Source: Akebia trifoliata
Lineage: Eukaryota; Streptophyta; Magnoliopsida; Ranunculales; Lardizabalaceae
Direction: 5' to 3'
Assembly: GCA_017979445.1 (NCBI GenBank)
Contig: CM030714.1
Span: 3,968,001-4,032,000, forward strand
DNA: 64,000 nucleotides
A program made the translations under genes and the position numbers. The first letter of the stretch is position 1; every line of letters starts with the position of its first letter. The notes below the pieces were generated by a model. That model saw only the letters and a program-made list of their open reading frames with translations. It did not search any database and had not been told where the DNA came from. Below are positions 23,201 through 33,973 of this stretch, piece by piece.

Positions 23201-24085
23201 TTACTCTTCTACCCCGAGTAGGTAGAGTAGAACTCCCAGATTACTCTTTCACCCTGAGTAGGTAGAGTATTACTCCCAGATAACAGTTCATCACTCTTCC
23301 ACCCCGAGTAGGTAGAGTAGAACTCCCAGATTACTCTTTCACCCTGAGTAGGTAGAGTATTACTCCTAGACAACAGTTCATCACTCTTCCACCCTGAGTA
23401 GGTAGAGTAGAGCTCCCAGATTACTCTTATACCCTAAGTAAGTAGAGTATTACTCCCAGACAACAGTTCATCACTCTTCTACCCTGAGTAGGTAGAGTAG
23501 AACTCCCAGATTACTCTTTCACCCTGAGTAGGTAGAGTATTACTCCCAGACAACAGTTCATCACTCTTCCACCCCGAGTAGGTAGAGTAGAACTCCCAGA
23601 TTACTTTTTCACCCTGAGTAGGTAGAGTGATACTCCCAAACAAAGGTTCATTACTCTTTCACCCTGAGTAGGTAGAGTAGGACTCCCAGACAACAGTTCA
23701 TCACTCTTCCACCCCGAGTAGGTAGAGTAGAACTCTCATAAAATAGTTCATTACTCTTTCACCCCGAGTAAGTAGAGTAGAACTCTCAGAAAATAGTTTA
23801 TTACTCTTCCACCCTGAGAAGGTAGAGTAGAACTCTCAGAAAATCGTTCATTACTCTTCCACCCTGAGTAGGTAGAGTAGAACTCCCAGAAAAGGGTTCA
23901 TCACCCTTTTACCCTGAGTATGTAGAGTAGAACTCCCAGAAAAATGGTTCATTACTCTTTCACCCTGAGTAGGTAGAGTAGGGTTCTCAAAAAAATAGTT
24001 CACTACTCTTTCACTCCGAGTAAGTAGAGTAGAAGTCCCAGAAAAAGTTTATTACTCTTTTACCCCGAGTAGGTTGAGTAAGACA
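23201..24085. repeat. Minisatellite with 90-bp dimers changing to 50-bp monomers
   Basis: Units share ACCCTGAGTAGGTAGAGTAG followed by ACTCCCAGA. From 23201 to about 23640 the period is 90 bases (GGTAGAGTAG recurs at 23221, 23311, 23401, 23491 and 23581), each made of a 40-bp and a 50-bp variant. From 23641 to about 23990 clean 50-bp units follow, then irregular ones. Each unit has dyad symmetry (TACTCT...AGAGTA). Tandem arrays between pol and the 3' LTR are characteristic of Tat/Ogre elements and are a known source of plant satellites. Confidence 0.92.
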
Positions 24086-24524
24086 TTCAACTTTTGCTCA
24101 GATTATGCTCAAATTATGCTCAGACCTTATGCTCAGTGTATGCTCATATTTTACTCAATTTTACTGAATTTTTAATTCATAATTTCCTCAGGTTTTGCTC
24201 AGATTTTATTACGTAGTTTTCCATCAATAAGTTTGTTATCCTCTCATCATGAATGCGTTGAACGGAGATGCGCCTTTTCAAAATCATCATTACACAATCG
24301 CATACACACGCAATTGCATCAGTCAAGGAGAATTTTTCAAAATTCAAGGATTTGACATTTTTAGTCCAATGAGAGCTTCCCCTCAAGGATCTGGACACGT
24401 CGACAAATTGTCAAATTAGGTTGCAAAATGAGCTGTCACTGGCTTTGGCATTCGGATGTCGCACTATCTATCACAATAGATTGGCCATCTAGTTTGCTTC
24501 CACCCTCTGCCAAAGAGGGGCATC
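24086..24524 (+). other. Region before the 3' LTR, with purine tract
   Basis: A short array of ATGCTCAG-type units covers about 24090-24155. The polypurine tract AAAGAGGGG (24512-24520), followed by CATC, directly precedes the LTR and would prime plus-strand synthesis. Confidence 0.8.
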
Positions 24525-27500
24525 TGTAGACACCCCATTTTGACATCTGCCTAATTCGACAATTCGTCACCCGATTACCGTTAATTCCTAATGATGATCG
24601 TAAAGAACTCGAAGGCTTGTGAGTACTGTCCCTAATTCCCTTCGTTTCCACTCTTTTCATCTCTCCTACTCGTTACGACTCGACATAGAAATTTACGCAC
24701 GCTTAGGTTCGCTACACAGTTCAATAACCTAGAGACCTCGTTACGCTAGGAAAATATGACTTTGAAACTTAGAAATAATCACGTTGAAATTGAAAGAAAT
24801 CTCACGTTAAAATTTGTAAAAATCTGTAAAATTCGACAAAATGACTGAAATGCCCCTCGGCCTCCAAACTCAACTTAGAGACCTCGATCCTTAGGAAAAT
24901 TAAAATAAAAATCAAAATCTAATTTAAAATCTAATTTAATAAAAATTAAAATCAAATTAAAAATTAAACAAACAACAATTAAAATCAAATTAAATAATTA
25001 AACAATTAAAATCAAATAATTAAACAATTAAAATTAAAATCAAACAACCGATCAAATTAAAATTAAAACGTGATCAACAAATTAAATATACTAAAAAAAT
25101 TTTAAAATCGATCAACCAATAAAAAAAATTTCAGTTAATTAATCAACCAATAAAAAATGTCAAATTCAATCGATCAACCAAATAAAACCTAAATCAAATG
25201 GCCAATTAAATATCAAATTAAAAGATTAAAATCAAGTTAGATTTTTTAAGTAAATCCAAAAATTCAAAATACTAAAACTCAAAATTAAAAAATCAACCAA
25301 CAAAAATTCGAAACAAAACCAATTGATCAACCAATCGCTATTGGCTAATAAGGTACCACTAATGCGCTACGAGTAGCGGGAGATCACCCCACCACCATTC
25401 TCCCCAAAAAGAAGCAAGAAGCTAGAGAAATACGTGTTAAAAAAAACAAAAAAAGAAGAAAAAAAATAAAAGAATAGAAAGATAAAAAATTAGAAAGATT
25501 TGGCTACATAAAGAAGGACGTTTCCTTCTTCATGGAGGGGCTGCCTCTCTCAACGTCCTTGGGCTGAACCAGCCAGCACTCACGCACATCTTCTTCTGCT
25601 CCTCCATTGACGTCTCATTCTACAGCATCAGGACCATTGCAGCGCAGCCGTCTCTTCAAGTGTGGCTGCTGCAGCCATCTGCCCACAGACATCAACTCCA
25701 TTATACCATTAAACCTGCAACTTCGCTGCCCGGTCTCTGTTCAACTCGTTGCTGCAATACCCAACATCCCAGCCCTCCTCTTTCTTTATTCCTTGCTGCC
25801 CAGCACCCAACAACCTCTCCTTCATCTTCCTCTTATCTCCCTGACGTCCTCTTGGACAGCAATAAAGAGAAGAAGAAGAAAGAAAGGATTCCTCCTTCGT
25901 CTCTCTTTGCTTTCTGCCCTCTCTCTCCTCACGTCCCTCATCTCCCAGCAACATCCCAACAGCCCCTTGCAATTCATCTCTCCCTCCAACCTTGTTGCAG
26001 CCATCCCACATTATTCTCAGCACACGTCCCTGCTCAACTCACACATCTTCTTCTTTTGGCTGCCCCAACACTCCAAATCCTTCTAACGGTGCTGCAACAC
26101 TCCCTTGGAGTCCCTTCAATACAAACCCCTCCTTCTCACGTTCTACACAGTCAGCCTTGCCACTCTATCTCTGCCCTCTCTCTACTACGTTCCCCAGCCC
26201 CTTTTCTTCGACTTGTTGCCGTAAAAACCAACACCCCAGCCTTTCTCTGCTTCTGTTTCTTGCTGCCCAATGCCCAGCAACTTCTTTCAATTCCTCTCTG
26301 CAAAAGGACATCTCCATCTTTGCTTGCAACGCCTCTCGCTATCCGTTTATATCTTCACAGCCACAGTGCACACAAACTTTGGGGGTCATACCTGAAGGGA
26401 TCGACGCCCGATAATTCATTTTATAGGTATGTTCATTGTTGGATTTTTATTTTTTTTTATTTTTTTATTTTTATAGTAGGAGGACTAGGAAGGTATTTTT
26501 ATTTTATGTAGTTTTTGGTGTTTTTATGTCGATAAGATTAGGATAATTTTTATGTATTCCTTTTATGCTTTATTGTTATTTTGCATATCGGTAAGATTCG
26601 GGAACGTTTTTAAGCATCTCTCTTGTTTGATTTTTTTTTATTTTTTGTTATTTTTTCTTTGATAGGATTAGAGGCTTCTTCATATTTGCTTTGCATATGG
26701 ATTGGGTTGGGAGAATGTTTGACTTTCTATTTTATTTTTATTTTTATTTCATGCATAAATTTTGTGTTTTGTTTGTTTTTTTTTTTTATGTATTGTTGGG
26801 TTTGTTTTGCATGTCGATAGGTTAGGGGAATCTTTTATTCATTAGTTTTTATGTAGGTTTCTTAGTGTTTTTATTTTTATTTTCATTTTTACTTTTTATT
26901 TTTTATTTTTTTGTTATTTTTTCTTTGATAGGATTAGAGGCTTCTTCATATTTGCTTTGCATATGGATTGGGTGTGGGAGAATGTTTGACTTTCTATTTT
27001 ATTTTTATTTTTATTTCATGCATAAATTTGTTGTTTTGTTTGTTTTTTTTTTTTTTGTATTGTTGGGTTTGTTTTGCATGTCGATAGGTTAGGGGAATCT
27101 TTTATTCATTAGTTTTTATGTAGGTTTCTTAGTGTTTTTATTTTTATTTTCATTTTTACTTTTTATTTTTTTATTTTTTTGCATGTTTGTAGGATCATAG
27201 GTTTCTTTTTTCACGGTTATTATGATCGAGTTGGATGTGCATGATTTATGATGATGTTCAAGTCTTTGTATTATTTTAAGGTTTTTCCATGTGATCAACA
27301 TAGTCCTTGAATTGATAGTTATGCATATTATTGAATGATAACTATTTTGGAAAGATCGAAAATCGTGAATGTATGTCCGTTTGATTATTTTGAGAATTGG
27401 TTGAATATGGGATTTTCTATTGTTATTTTGATTAATTTCCAATTTGAGGATTCATCATAAATTCATAATTCTTTGATTTAGAAACTCCTATTTGTAATCT

Positions 27501-28349
27501 CATTGCAAAATTTGTATTTGGAACTTTCTGATATGGAAATTGCATAATGGTCTATTTGAGGAAGGAATATATTATAAATTCCTATTTTAGGAATTTTACT
27601 TCTCATCAATTTCTAATTTAGATGATTTTGCAATTTTGTATTTAGAAAGTTCATGAATTTAGAAGTTTCTAACTCAAACTTGTGATCTTTGGAAAATTTC
27701 TATTTCAGGAATGTTCTTTTTTTTTAAAAGAAATTTCCAATTTGGGAATTCTGCACATATCTCTTGAATTCTGATTTAGGAAATTTTATGTTCCTAATTT
27801 GGAAATATTTTAAGTCCCAATTTGACAGGTCTCCATTTGAAATCCTCTTATTTAAGATATTCTCATGATTTTCTATTTTGGACAGTTTGATGAATATTTG
27901 CAGGTGGAGTTTCTTAATTAATTTCAGGTCATGGAGTTAATTAAGGGTTTTTCAAACCTTTCCATATTTTGTGGAATTCAAAGAAGGGCCATGTGACAGT
28001 TGGGACAATTTTTAGCCATGGGATTTGATTAGAAAATCCAACATAAATTGATGATGATGATTGGACTGTGACCTTGACTGTAATTTTTGTATGTTGACCA
28101 TAGGATGATCTTGGATGGTAGTAGAGACCGATCATCTTGATCGGGCGGGTTCGGTGCCTAACACCTTTCGAAATCCGTAACCTGACCCCTTACCCAATTC
28201 TCTAATCCGTGGACCGATCCACATCCATTTGGAGTCATTTATGGTTCCTAGACCTAAACTAAGTGGCGACTCCCTTTTTTCAAAAGTCCCCCATTTAATA
28301 AATCAGACCCCTATCCACTATTTAGTGAAAAAGGGTCGAGGCGATTTCA
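24525..28349 (+). repeat. 3' LTR of the Tat/Ogre-type element (3825 bp)
   Basis: Nearly identical to the 5' LTR except for length changes. It has a 266-bp tandem duplication (26647-26912 and 26913-27178), an 18-bp insertion at about 25666, and fewer copies of the A-rich 34-bp unit near 24900. Ends and TSD as for the whole element. Confidence 0.93.
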
Positions 28350-30476
28350 TTGGCAAAGACCTCCTATAGGCTGGCTAAAACTAAATTTAGATGAGGTTGC
28401 TAAGGGTAATCCAGGGCACTCTAGTGGAGGTGCCATTCTCCGTGACGATAAGGGAGATCTAGTAGAGGCAGGTCATTGAGAGTTTGGTGTTGCAACAAAC
28501 AATAAAGCTGAAATAAGGGCACTGGTTGCTGCATTAGAAAGCTTCCAATTAGAAGGGAAAAAAATCATCATAGAGATGGATTCGGTTATCATAATTAAAT
28601 GTCTCGTTGATCAAAAAATCTCTTGGAAATTAGATCAATGAGTGCATAAAGCAAGAGAGCTATTTTCCAATATTGAAGTGCAATTAAATTACGTTTGAAG
28701 AGAGGCAAATGCAATTGCAAACGCCCTTGCTACTGCTGCAGTTTACAATGCTTCATCTATGATGTTCAAACAAGTTTTAGATCTGCCGTTATTTGTTAAA
28801 AATGCTTATTTTGGGGATAAGCTTGATCTTCCTCAGTTTCGTTATGTAAATCATTAGGGAATTCCCTACGTAAAGTTTTACTAATCTAATATACTTCACT
28901 TGCTTGCTTAGCAAAAATAAAAAAAGGTATACTATATATGTGTGTTACGACACATGTTATAGATAAAAATTAGAATTTGCCCAAAAGAATTGTATATTTT
29001 TCTTATTAAATGCAAAACATATCGATTCAATAATTTTTGAAGCTTTTCAAAATATTTTATTAGATTATGAAATTAGTAATAAAATATTTCATTAAATAAT
29101 GTTAATAGTAATAATAATGTCGAAACTTACCTTAAAGATGTTTTATTTAATGAACAAATTTTAAAAGAATTATTACATGTTTGTTGTGCGACACATAATT
29201 TAAATTTAATTATACAGGATGGTATTCAATGTATAAATAATATTTTTGAAAATATTAGAGAAATTATTAGTATTATCACATATTAAACAAAAAATGATTT
29301 AATGAATATTGTGTATTATCTGGCTTATCACCCACTAGATTATCATTAGATGTGTCCCATCGATGGAATTCCACGTATTACATGTTATAATATACTATTT
29401 GTTATAAAAATTTAATAAAAATACTTTTAGAAGACACATTAGTGAAACACAATTAGAAGAAACTGATTGGAATAATGCATATAATATTAGTGATTATTTT
29501 CAAAGTTTTGTCAAAATTATAAAAAAAAAAATTGGGACAAAAATATGTTACATCCATCAAATTTTATATGCAATTAACTCAAATTAAAGAATTTTCAAAT
29601 TTGAATTTGAATAATAATAATAGTAGTAATAATGTTACACAAATGAATAATAAATTTAATAAATATTGAAAAATTATTCTACATAACTTAGCATTTTTTT
29701 CAATTATGGACTCTAGATTTAAAGCTAAAGTTTTAGAACATATTTTTAGTTTAAGTAGTGATCTTAATGTTGAAATTGAAATGCAAAAAATTAAAAAAAA
29801 GAATTATTTAAACTTTCTAATATTTATAAAAGTAAATATGATTTAAATAATAATATTAATAGTAACCTCAAAATGTAGCTTCATTATCTTTTGGTTCAAA
29901 AATAATTTTTGTTAATCTTTTATCAAGAGGACCTCTAACTTATAATAATAATAATTTAACATACGAATTACAACGTTATTTTGATTATGATCTTATAGAA
30001 ATTGGGGATGAGAGTCATTATAATATATTAGAATAATGGAAAAGTTATAGTATGCATTATCACATGTTATCTATAACGACACGTAATCTACTAACGATTC
30101 TTGTATCTACTATGATTTCAGAATCAACATTTAATATGGATGGAAAGATTCTATCTCAGTATAATAGTCATTTAGTTTTAGGGACAATAAAAGCTTTAAT
30201 TTTTTTGAAGAATTGATGGTTAGGCAAAAAAGGAGAATAATAATAAGAAGAAATATGATTAGAACAATTATTAGAGAAATTACAAATTTAATTTAATTTT
30301 TCATTATTTATTTGGGTTGAGTTGTACATATGATATATAAAATGAATGTGTGTCAACCTAGTTGGGATGCATTAAAACTATTGGGATGCAGTCCTCCCCA
30401 TTTTTGTAATTGTAAGTAGGTTAATTTTTATAATTACTTTTATATTTAATGTAATGCACTCAATGTAGTTTACAAT

Positions 30477-30820
30477 TGTTGGGCTTTGTGGAGCCTAGTT
30501 ATATTTTGATCCGGTTGACGACCCGACCCGACCCGAATAATGTTTGCGTGGTATTTTGATGGGATATTGTGCGCAGTATATAAAAGTCGTTTTTGGTGAT
30601 TAGGTTTTTTAAGGTTTTGGTTGTCGTCTTTGAGACTGGAGCCGCACTTCTGTAATTCTTCTCGAAATAGTGAAATCTCTACAACTTCATGGACGTAGGC
30701 AAATTGCCGAACCACGTAAATACTGTCTTGTGCGTGTGATTGTTTTCTTTTTCGACGTGTGTGTTTTTCTTCTATTTCTTGTTTCTCACAGGTTGGGAAT
30801 TTCGGGTTGAATTCCTTACA
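30477..30820 (+). mobile_element. Copia-type solo LTR, 344 bp
   Basis: TGTTGGG...CCTTACA with perfect TSD ACAAT (30472-30476 and 30821-30825). It contains GTATATAAAAG (30576-30586) and the Copia-like GGACGTAGGCAAATTGCCG. No internal region or partner LTR is present, so LTR-LTR recombination left it. It lies in the right part of the hAT element. Confidence 0.85.
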
Positions 30821-31134
30821 ACAATTTCATCAATAAAATAGTTATGATTCATTATTTATTTATTTATTTCGTGATATATTTATAAGTATAAGTTATATAG
30901 TTATTTATAAATAATATATATAAGTTATATAAATATATATATATAATTATGTAGACTTTATAAGTTAAATAGTTTATATTTTATATAATACAAAAAGAAA
31001 GTATTATATAAATATATATAAGTTATATAGTTATTTGTAGTTTAGAAGTTATATAAGTGTATATTTATAAGTTATGTAATTTATATTTTATATAATTATA
31101 AAAATAAAATTTTACTTATATATATATATATATA

Positions 31135-31790
31135 GGGTGCCGTTCGCCACTATGCTTTACCAAACATGTTTTGTCCTACATTGGTTAGAAGTTTTGGAAT
31201 AGGCTGATTTTTGGTGAGAATGATCTCTATGGTGAGGAGATCATCCTCACCAAAAATCAGCCCATTCCAAAACTTCTAACCACATAAAAAATGGATTACA
31301 AGAAATGGACGGTCTACGATTTTTCAACTTGTAAACATGGGGCCAGAAATTTTGGAATGGGCTGATTTTTTGTGAGGAAGATCTTCTAATCTCGTAAAGA
31401 TCATCCTCACCAAAAATCAGCCCATTCAAAAAGTTCTAACCCATGTAGGACAAAACACGTTTTGTAAAGCGTAGGGTAAAGCGTGAGTTAGAAGTTTTAG
31501 AATGGGCTGAATTTTGGTGAGGATGATCTTTACGATTAGAAGATCCTCCTCACTAAAAATCAGCCTATTTCAAAATTTCTAGTCCCACGTTTACAAGTTG
31601 AAAAATCGTGGACTGTCCATTTTTTGGAAACCATTTTTTATGGGGTTAGAAGTTTTGGAATGGGCTGATTTTCGGTGAGGATGATCTCCTTACTATAGAG
31701 ATCATCCTCACAAAAAATCAGCCTATTCAAAATTTTTTAACCCATGTAGGACAAAATACGTTTTGTAAAGCGTAGGGTGACAAATGGGAC

Positions 31791-31792
<2 letters not shown>
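31135..31792. mobile_element. Four-hairpin foldback element, 658 bp
   Basis: Inverted ends of about 55 bases (GGGTGCCGTTCGCCAC and, inverted, GGGTCCCATTTGTCAC) sit inside (TA)n tracts. Inside are four hairpins with about 45-base arms: 31182-31227/31237-31282, about 31343-31385/31396-31439, about 31487-31529/31536-31582, and 31644-31688/31697-31742. All use the same arm sequence (core GAGATCATCCTCACC), present eight times in alternating orientation. The first hairpin has only about two mismatches. The second half is roughly the reverse complement of the first. Confidence 0.88.
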
Positions 31793-31828
<36 letters not shown>

Positions 31829-32345
31829 TATATAATTATTTGTAGTTTATAAGTTATGTTGGTGTATATTTATAAGTTATATAATTTATAATTTATATAA
31901 TTATAAATTACTATGTATATATATAAATCTGAATTATTATAATATATGTTTATAAAAATTTATAGATTTATATTTATATATGCTTATAAATCTAAGTTAT
32001 TATAATATATTAATAGTTAAAAATTCTAACACAATAAGTCATTTGTGTTGTTGATAAGGAATTGTGGTTTGTTTCTAACTTATACAAGATGTCCTAAACC
32101 CGAGCCCGAAATTTACCCAACAAAATCGGTTTGGTCTGGGTTCAATTTCAATATTTAGAATTAGAACCTGGACTGAAATATTACGAGTTGGTTTCAGTTT
32201 CAGTCTTACTCCGACTGAACCTGAAAATTCGGTTCATTTTGGTCCAGTTCGGGTTTACCCGAATGTACATCCCTACCGATAAATAAGATGATATCATTGC
32301 ATGTTTGGTTATCAGGGTCTCCAATGGGAAAATGGTGGTTGAATC

Positions 32346-33212
32346 TCACATTATGAAAAATCAAGAAAATGAGTAGCCCAATTCAACGGCCCACTACGCC
32401 GAACTGAACTGTCGAAGTGATCCAAAATACAATTCGGCGAATGACTGTTTTGGTCCATCTTGTAAAAAATATATGGCCTATAGCAGTGGGAAGATCCGCT
32501 GCTATAAGTATTTTAAAAAAAATATATGAACCTCAAAAGACCTGTTTATATGCACTGGTAAATTAATAATTTTAAAAAAGAAACTAGTAAATACATTTAA
32601 AAAAAATATTTATAAATTTGATTTACAATTACAATCAAATGATAATATACTATAAATAATACTAATCCTTATGCTACTATCATCAAGAGTCGTATGACTT
32701 CGTCTGAAAGAGCCTAAAAATAAACCACACTCTGAATCATAGGGATGCATTGTGCTCTATTTACAATTGAGCAGCCGTGTCGTCTCTAATGAACTTCTCC
32801 GATCTCTCCACACAATAAGATCCAACTGACGTAATAGCTTGTTGAGCCACTGCTTCTTTATTGTATCCATATGTGGGAAGTCTTCTAGTGCCAAGGGTGG
32901 ATAAGGTAGCTGATCATGTTGCCACCTTGAGCATTAACAAAACCACGTAAGACAGGAAAAAATAACTTTACTGGCCATAGAAATACAAATATGCTCATAA
33001 CGTATTTCCAAGAGTTGCCTTGCATTTTAAAGAAACAAGCACTAAACAGAATGCAAATACAATGATCGTTACAAGTTCTAGTAAAAGGTAGACAACCACT
33101 CCCAGAGAAAAATATCTTGAAAAATACCCATTGAAAACTATTAGGGTTCTCTGCAACATTTAAAGAATTGGAAAGTTCCTTCAACCCACCTATAAAAATA
33201 GCACTTGGATCC
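32346..33212. other. Unassigned sequence right of the hAT element
   Basis: Similarity to copy B ends near 32345. A short hairpin TATAGCAG...CTGCTATA (32479-32506) resembles CACTA subterminal motifs. The open frame on the minus strand at 32885-33262 has hydrophobic stretches but no recognised family and reaches into LINE sequence. Confidence 0.5.
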
Positions 33213-33500
33213 CTTTTTTTCTTTTGATAGATAAAGATAAGAAATTTTATTAAAAGAAGCAAAAAGGGAGGCTAAGTGAGTCACCCAAAAACAAAAGGAA
33301 GAGAACAACAAACAAGTAAAAGAAATTCAAGAGCGAATCCCAACTAGACATAAAATACTTAAAAAAAAAACCTCATGCAAAGAGTGCTCTTTCCCTTAGA
33401 AGATCCTACTATTCCACTCCATCAATATAGCCCAACAAATAGCGAAAGGAGTTAAAGACCACAACATTCTTTTCCTTATAAGGCTTAATAACGGTGCTAG
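33213..33500 (-). mobile_element. LINE 3' fragment
   Basis: On the minus strand a frame reads WSLTPFAICWAILMEWNSRI (about 33394-33470). This resembles the end of plant L1 ORF2 (W..IP...CW.IW.ERN.RIF). It is followed by a 3' end TTTCTTATC...CTATCAAAAG and an A-rich tail (T run at 33213-33222 on the plus strand). Strongly 5' truncated; the left limit of the element (its 5' end) is not defined. Confidence 0.6.
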
Positions 33501-33570
33501 GTTTGGAAAAGATCCATGATCGAAAAAGGAAAACACCAAGAGATTAATAACGATGACTGGTTTTGCACAT

Positions 33571-33968
33571 TATTGGTTATTGGGCGTCTATGTGGGCCCA
33601 TATCTTATTCACGTGCACTAGGACTCCTTTAGGAGTTAAGAGTCCTAGTGAGATTGAGTCCCTATTTGATTAGGAGACTACAATCTCATTATCTATTTGT
33701 CCCTATAAGTAGGAGTAAAGTCACATACGTGAAACACACAAAAAAATAATAAGAAATTTTATTTATTTCTCTCTTTTTTAGTTTTGTAAGTTTTTATATT
33801 TTTATCAAAGATCCTAGGGTTTAAGATGTGAGATCATCGTAACTCCTATAGTATTGTCGACGTGACAAGTGTTTGGATTTTTCAATCTCCGATGACCGAC
33901 TCAAAATGACACAACTCTAGGTATGGATCTCCACTACGTTTACCAGTGCACTCCCTAAATTCCTATCA
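33571..33968 (+). mobile_element. Possible Copia-like solo LTR
   Basis: Flanked by CACAT (33566-33570 and 33969-33973), ends in CCTATCA, and contains CCCTATAAGTAGG (33702-33714) as a possible TATA region followed by a T-rich leader. The left end begins TATTGG instead of TGTTGG, so the call rests on the TSD and layout. Confidence 0.45.
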
Positions 33969-33973
33969 CACAT

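Larger units (their letters stand above)
14247..28349 (+). mobile_element. Tat/Ogre-type Ty3/gypsy element with gag but deleted pol
   Basis: A 14.1-kb element with LTRs 14247-17807 and 24525-28349 (TGTAGACACC...GATTTCA) and a perfect 5-bp TSD TTGGC (14242-14246 and 28350-28354). The PBS TGGCGACTCCACTGGGGA directly follows the 5' LTR; I recall this type as complementary to tRNA-Arg in Ogre elements. The interior holds an open gag frame, about 0.9 kb of pol leftovers, a long 3' region with a minisatellite, and a purine tract CAAAGAGGGG. The LTRs differ at only a few percent of bases plus indels, so the insertion is young relative to its surroundings. Without RT, RNase H and integrase it would depend on a related element. 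Confidence 0.95.
14109..28923 (+). mobile_element. 5'-truncated L1-type LINE (RNase H end), interrupted by an LTR element
   Basis: Bounded by a 15-bp duplication AAGGTATACTATATA (14094-14108 and 28924-28938), it ends in an A-rich tail after TTGCTTAGC (28905-28923). The LINE itself is 14109-14246 plus 28355-28923, about 0.7 kb. Its frame crosses the LTR element exactly: RKVIVCW before and QRPPIGWLKLNLDE after. The RNase H domain then shows GNPGHSSGGAILRDDKGDL, NNKAEIRALVAAL (Glu), MDSVIIIKCL (Asp) and REANAIANALA, where the usual fourth acidic residue (AD.LA) is Asn. Four in-frame stops mark it as dead. Reverse transcriptase and endonuclease are absent through 5' truncation. Confidence 0.92.
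13448..30240 (+). pseudogene. hAT transposase gene, split and decayed
   Basis: The N-terminal part (13448-14108) contains a BED zinc finger: C13678, C13687, H13744 and C13759 give C-x2-C-x18-H-x4-C. A later frame has KICLTSDLWTSIQ, a block typical of plant hAT transposases. After the LINE insertion the gene resumes at 28924 with GILYMCVTTHVIDK. Further blocks are HVCCATHNLNLIIQDG (about 29176-29223), LSLDVSHRWNSTYYML (about 29338-29385) and MDSRFKAKVL (about 29706). The C-terminal hATC dimerisation region (about 29955-30225) includes VSTMISESTFNMDGKILS. Several frameshifts and stops occur, so it is inactive. The order matches Ac-type hAT transposases. Confidence 0.9.
11957..32275 (+). mobile_element. 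hAT transposon with nested insertions
   Basis: Terminal inverted repeats are 14 identical bases, TAGGGATGTACATT at 11957 and its complement ending at 32275. The 8-bp flanks are CTGGTAAA (11949-11956) and CCGATAAA (32276-32283). The empty paralogous site in copy B (about 58129-58136) reads CCTGTAAA, so both flanks are one-to-two-base variants of one 8-bp target. Removing the LINE with its LTR element, a solo LTR, a 718-bp MITE and the foldback leaves about 3.8 kb, the usual size of an autonomous hAT. Subterminal regions are rich in CGGGTT/GAACC motifs. Bases 30826-31134 and 31793-32040 are AT-rich simple sequence. Confidence 0.93.

Noticed and set aside
23201..24085. CRISPR-like regular array
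   Set aside because: Units are adjacent without unique spacers, the period changes from 90 to 50 bases, and the context is the 3' region of a plant LTR element. It is a minisatellite.
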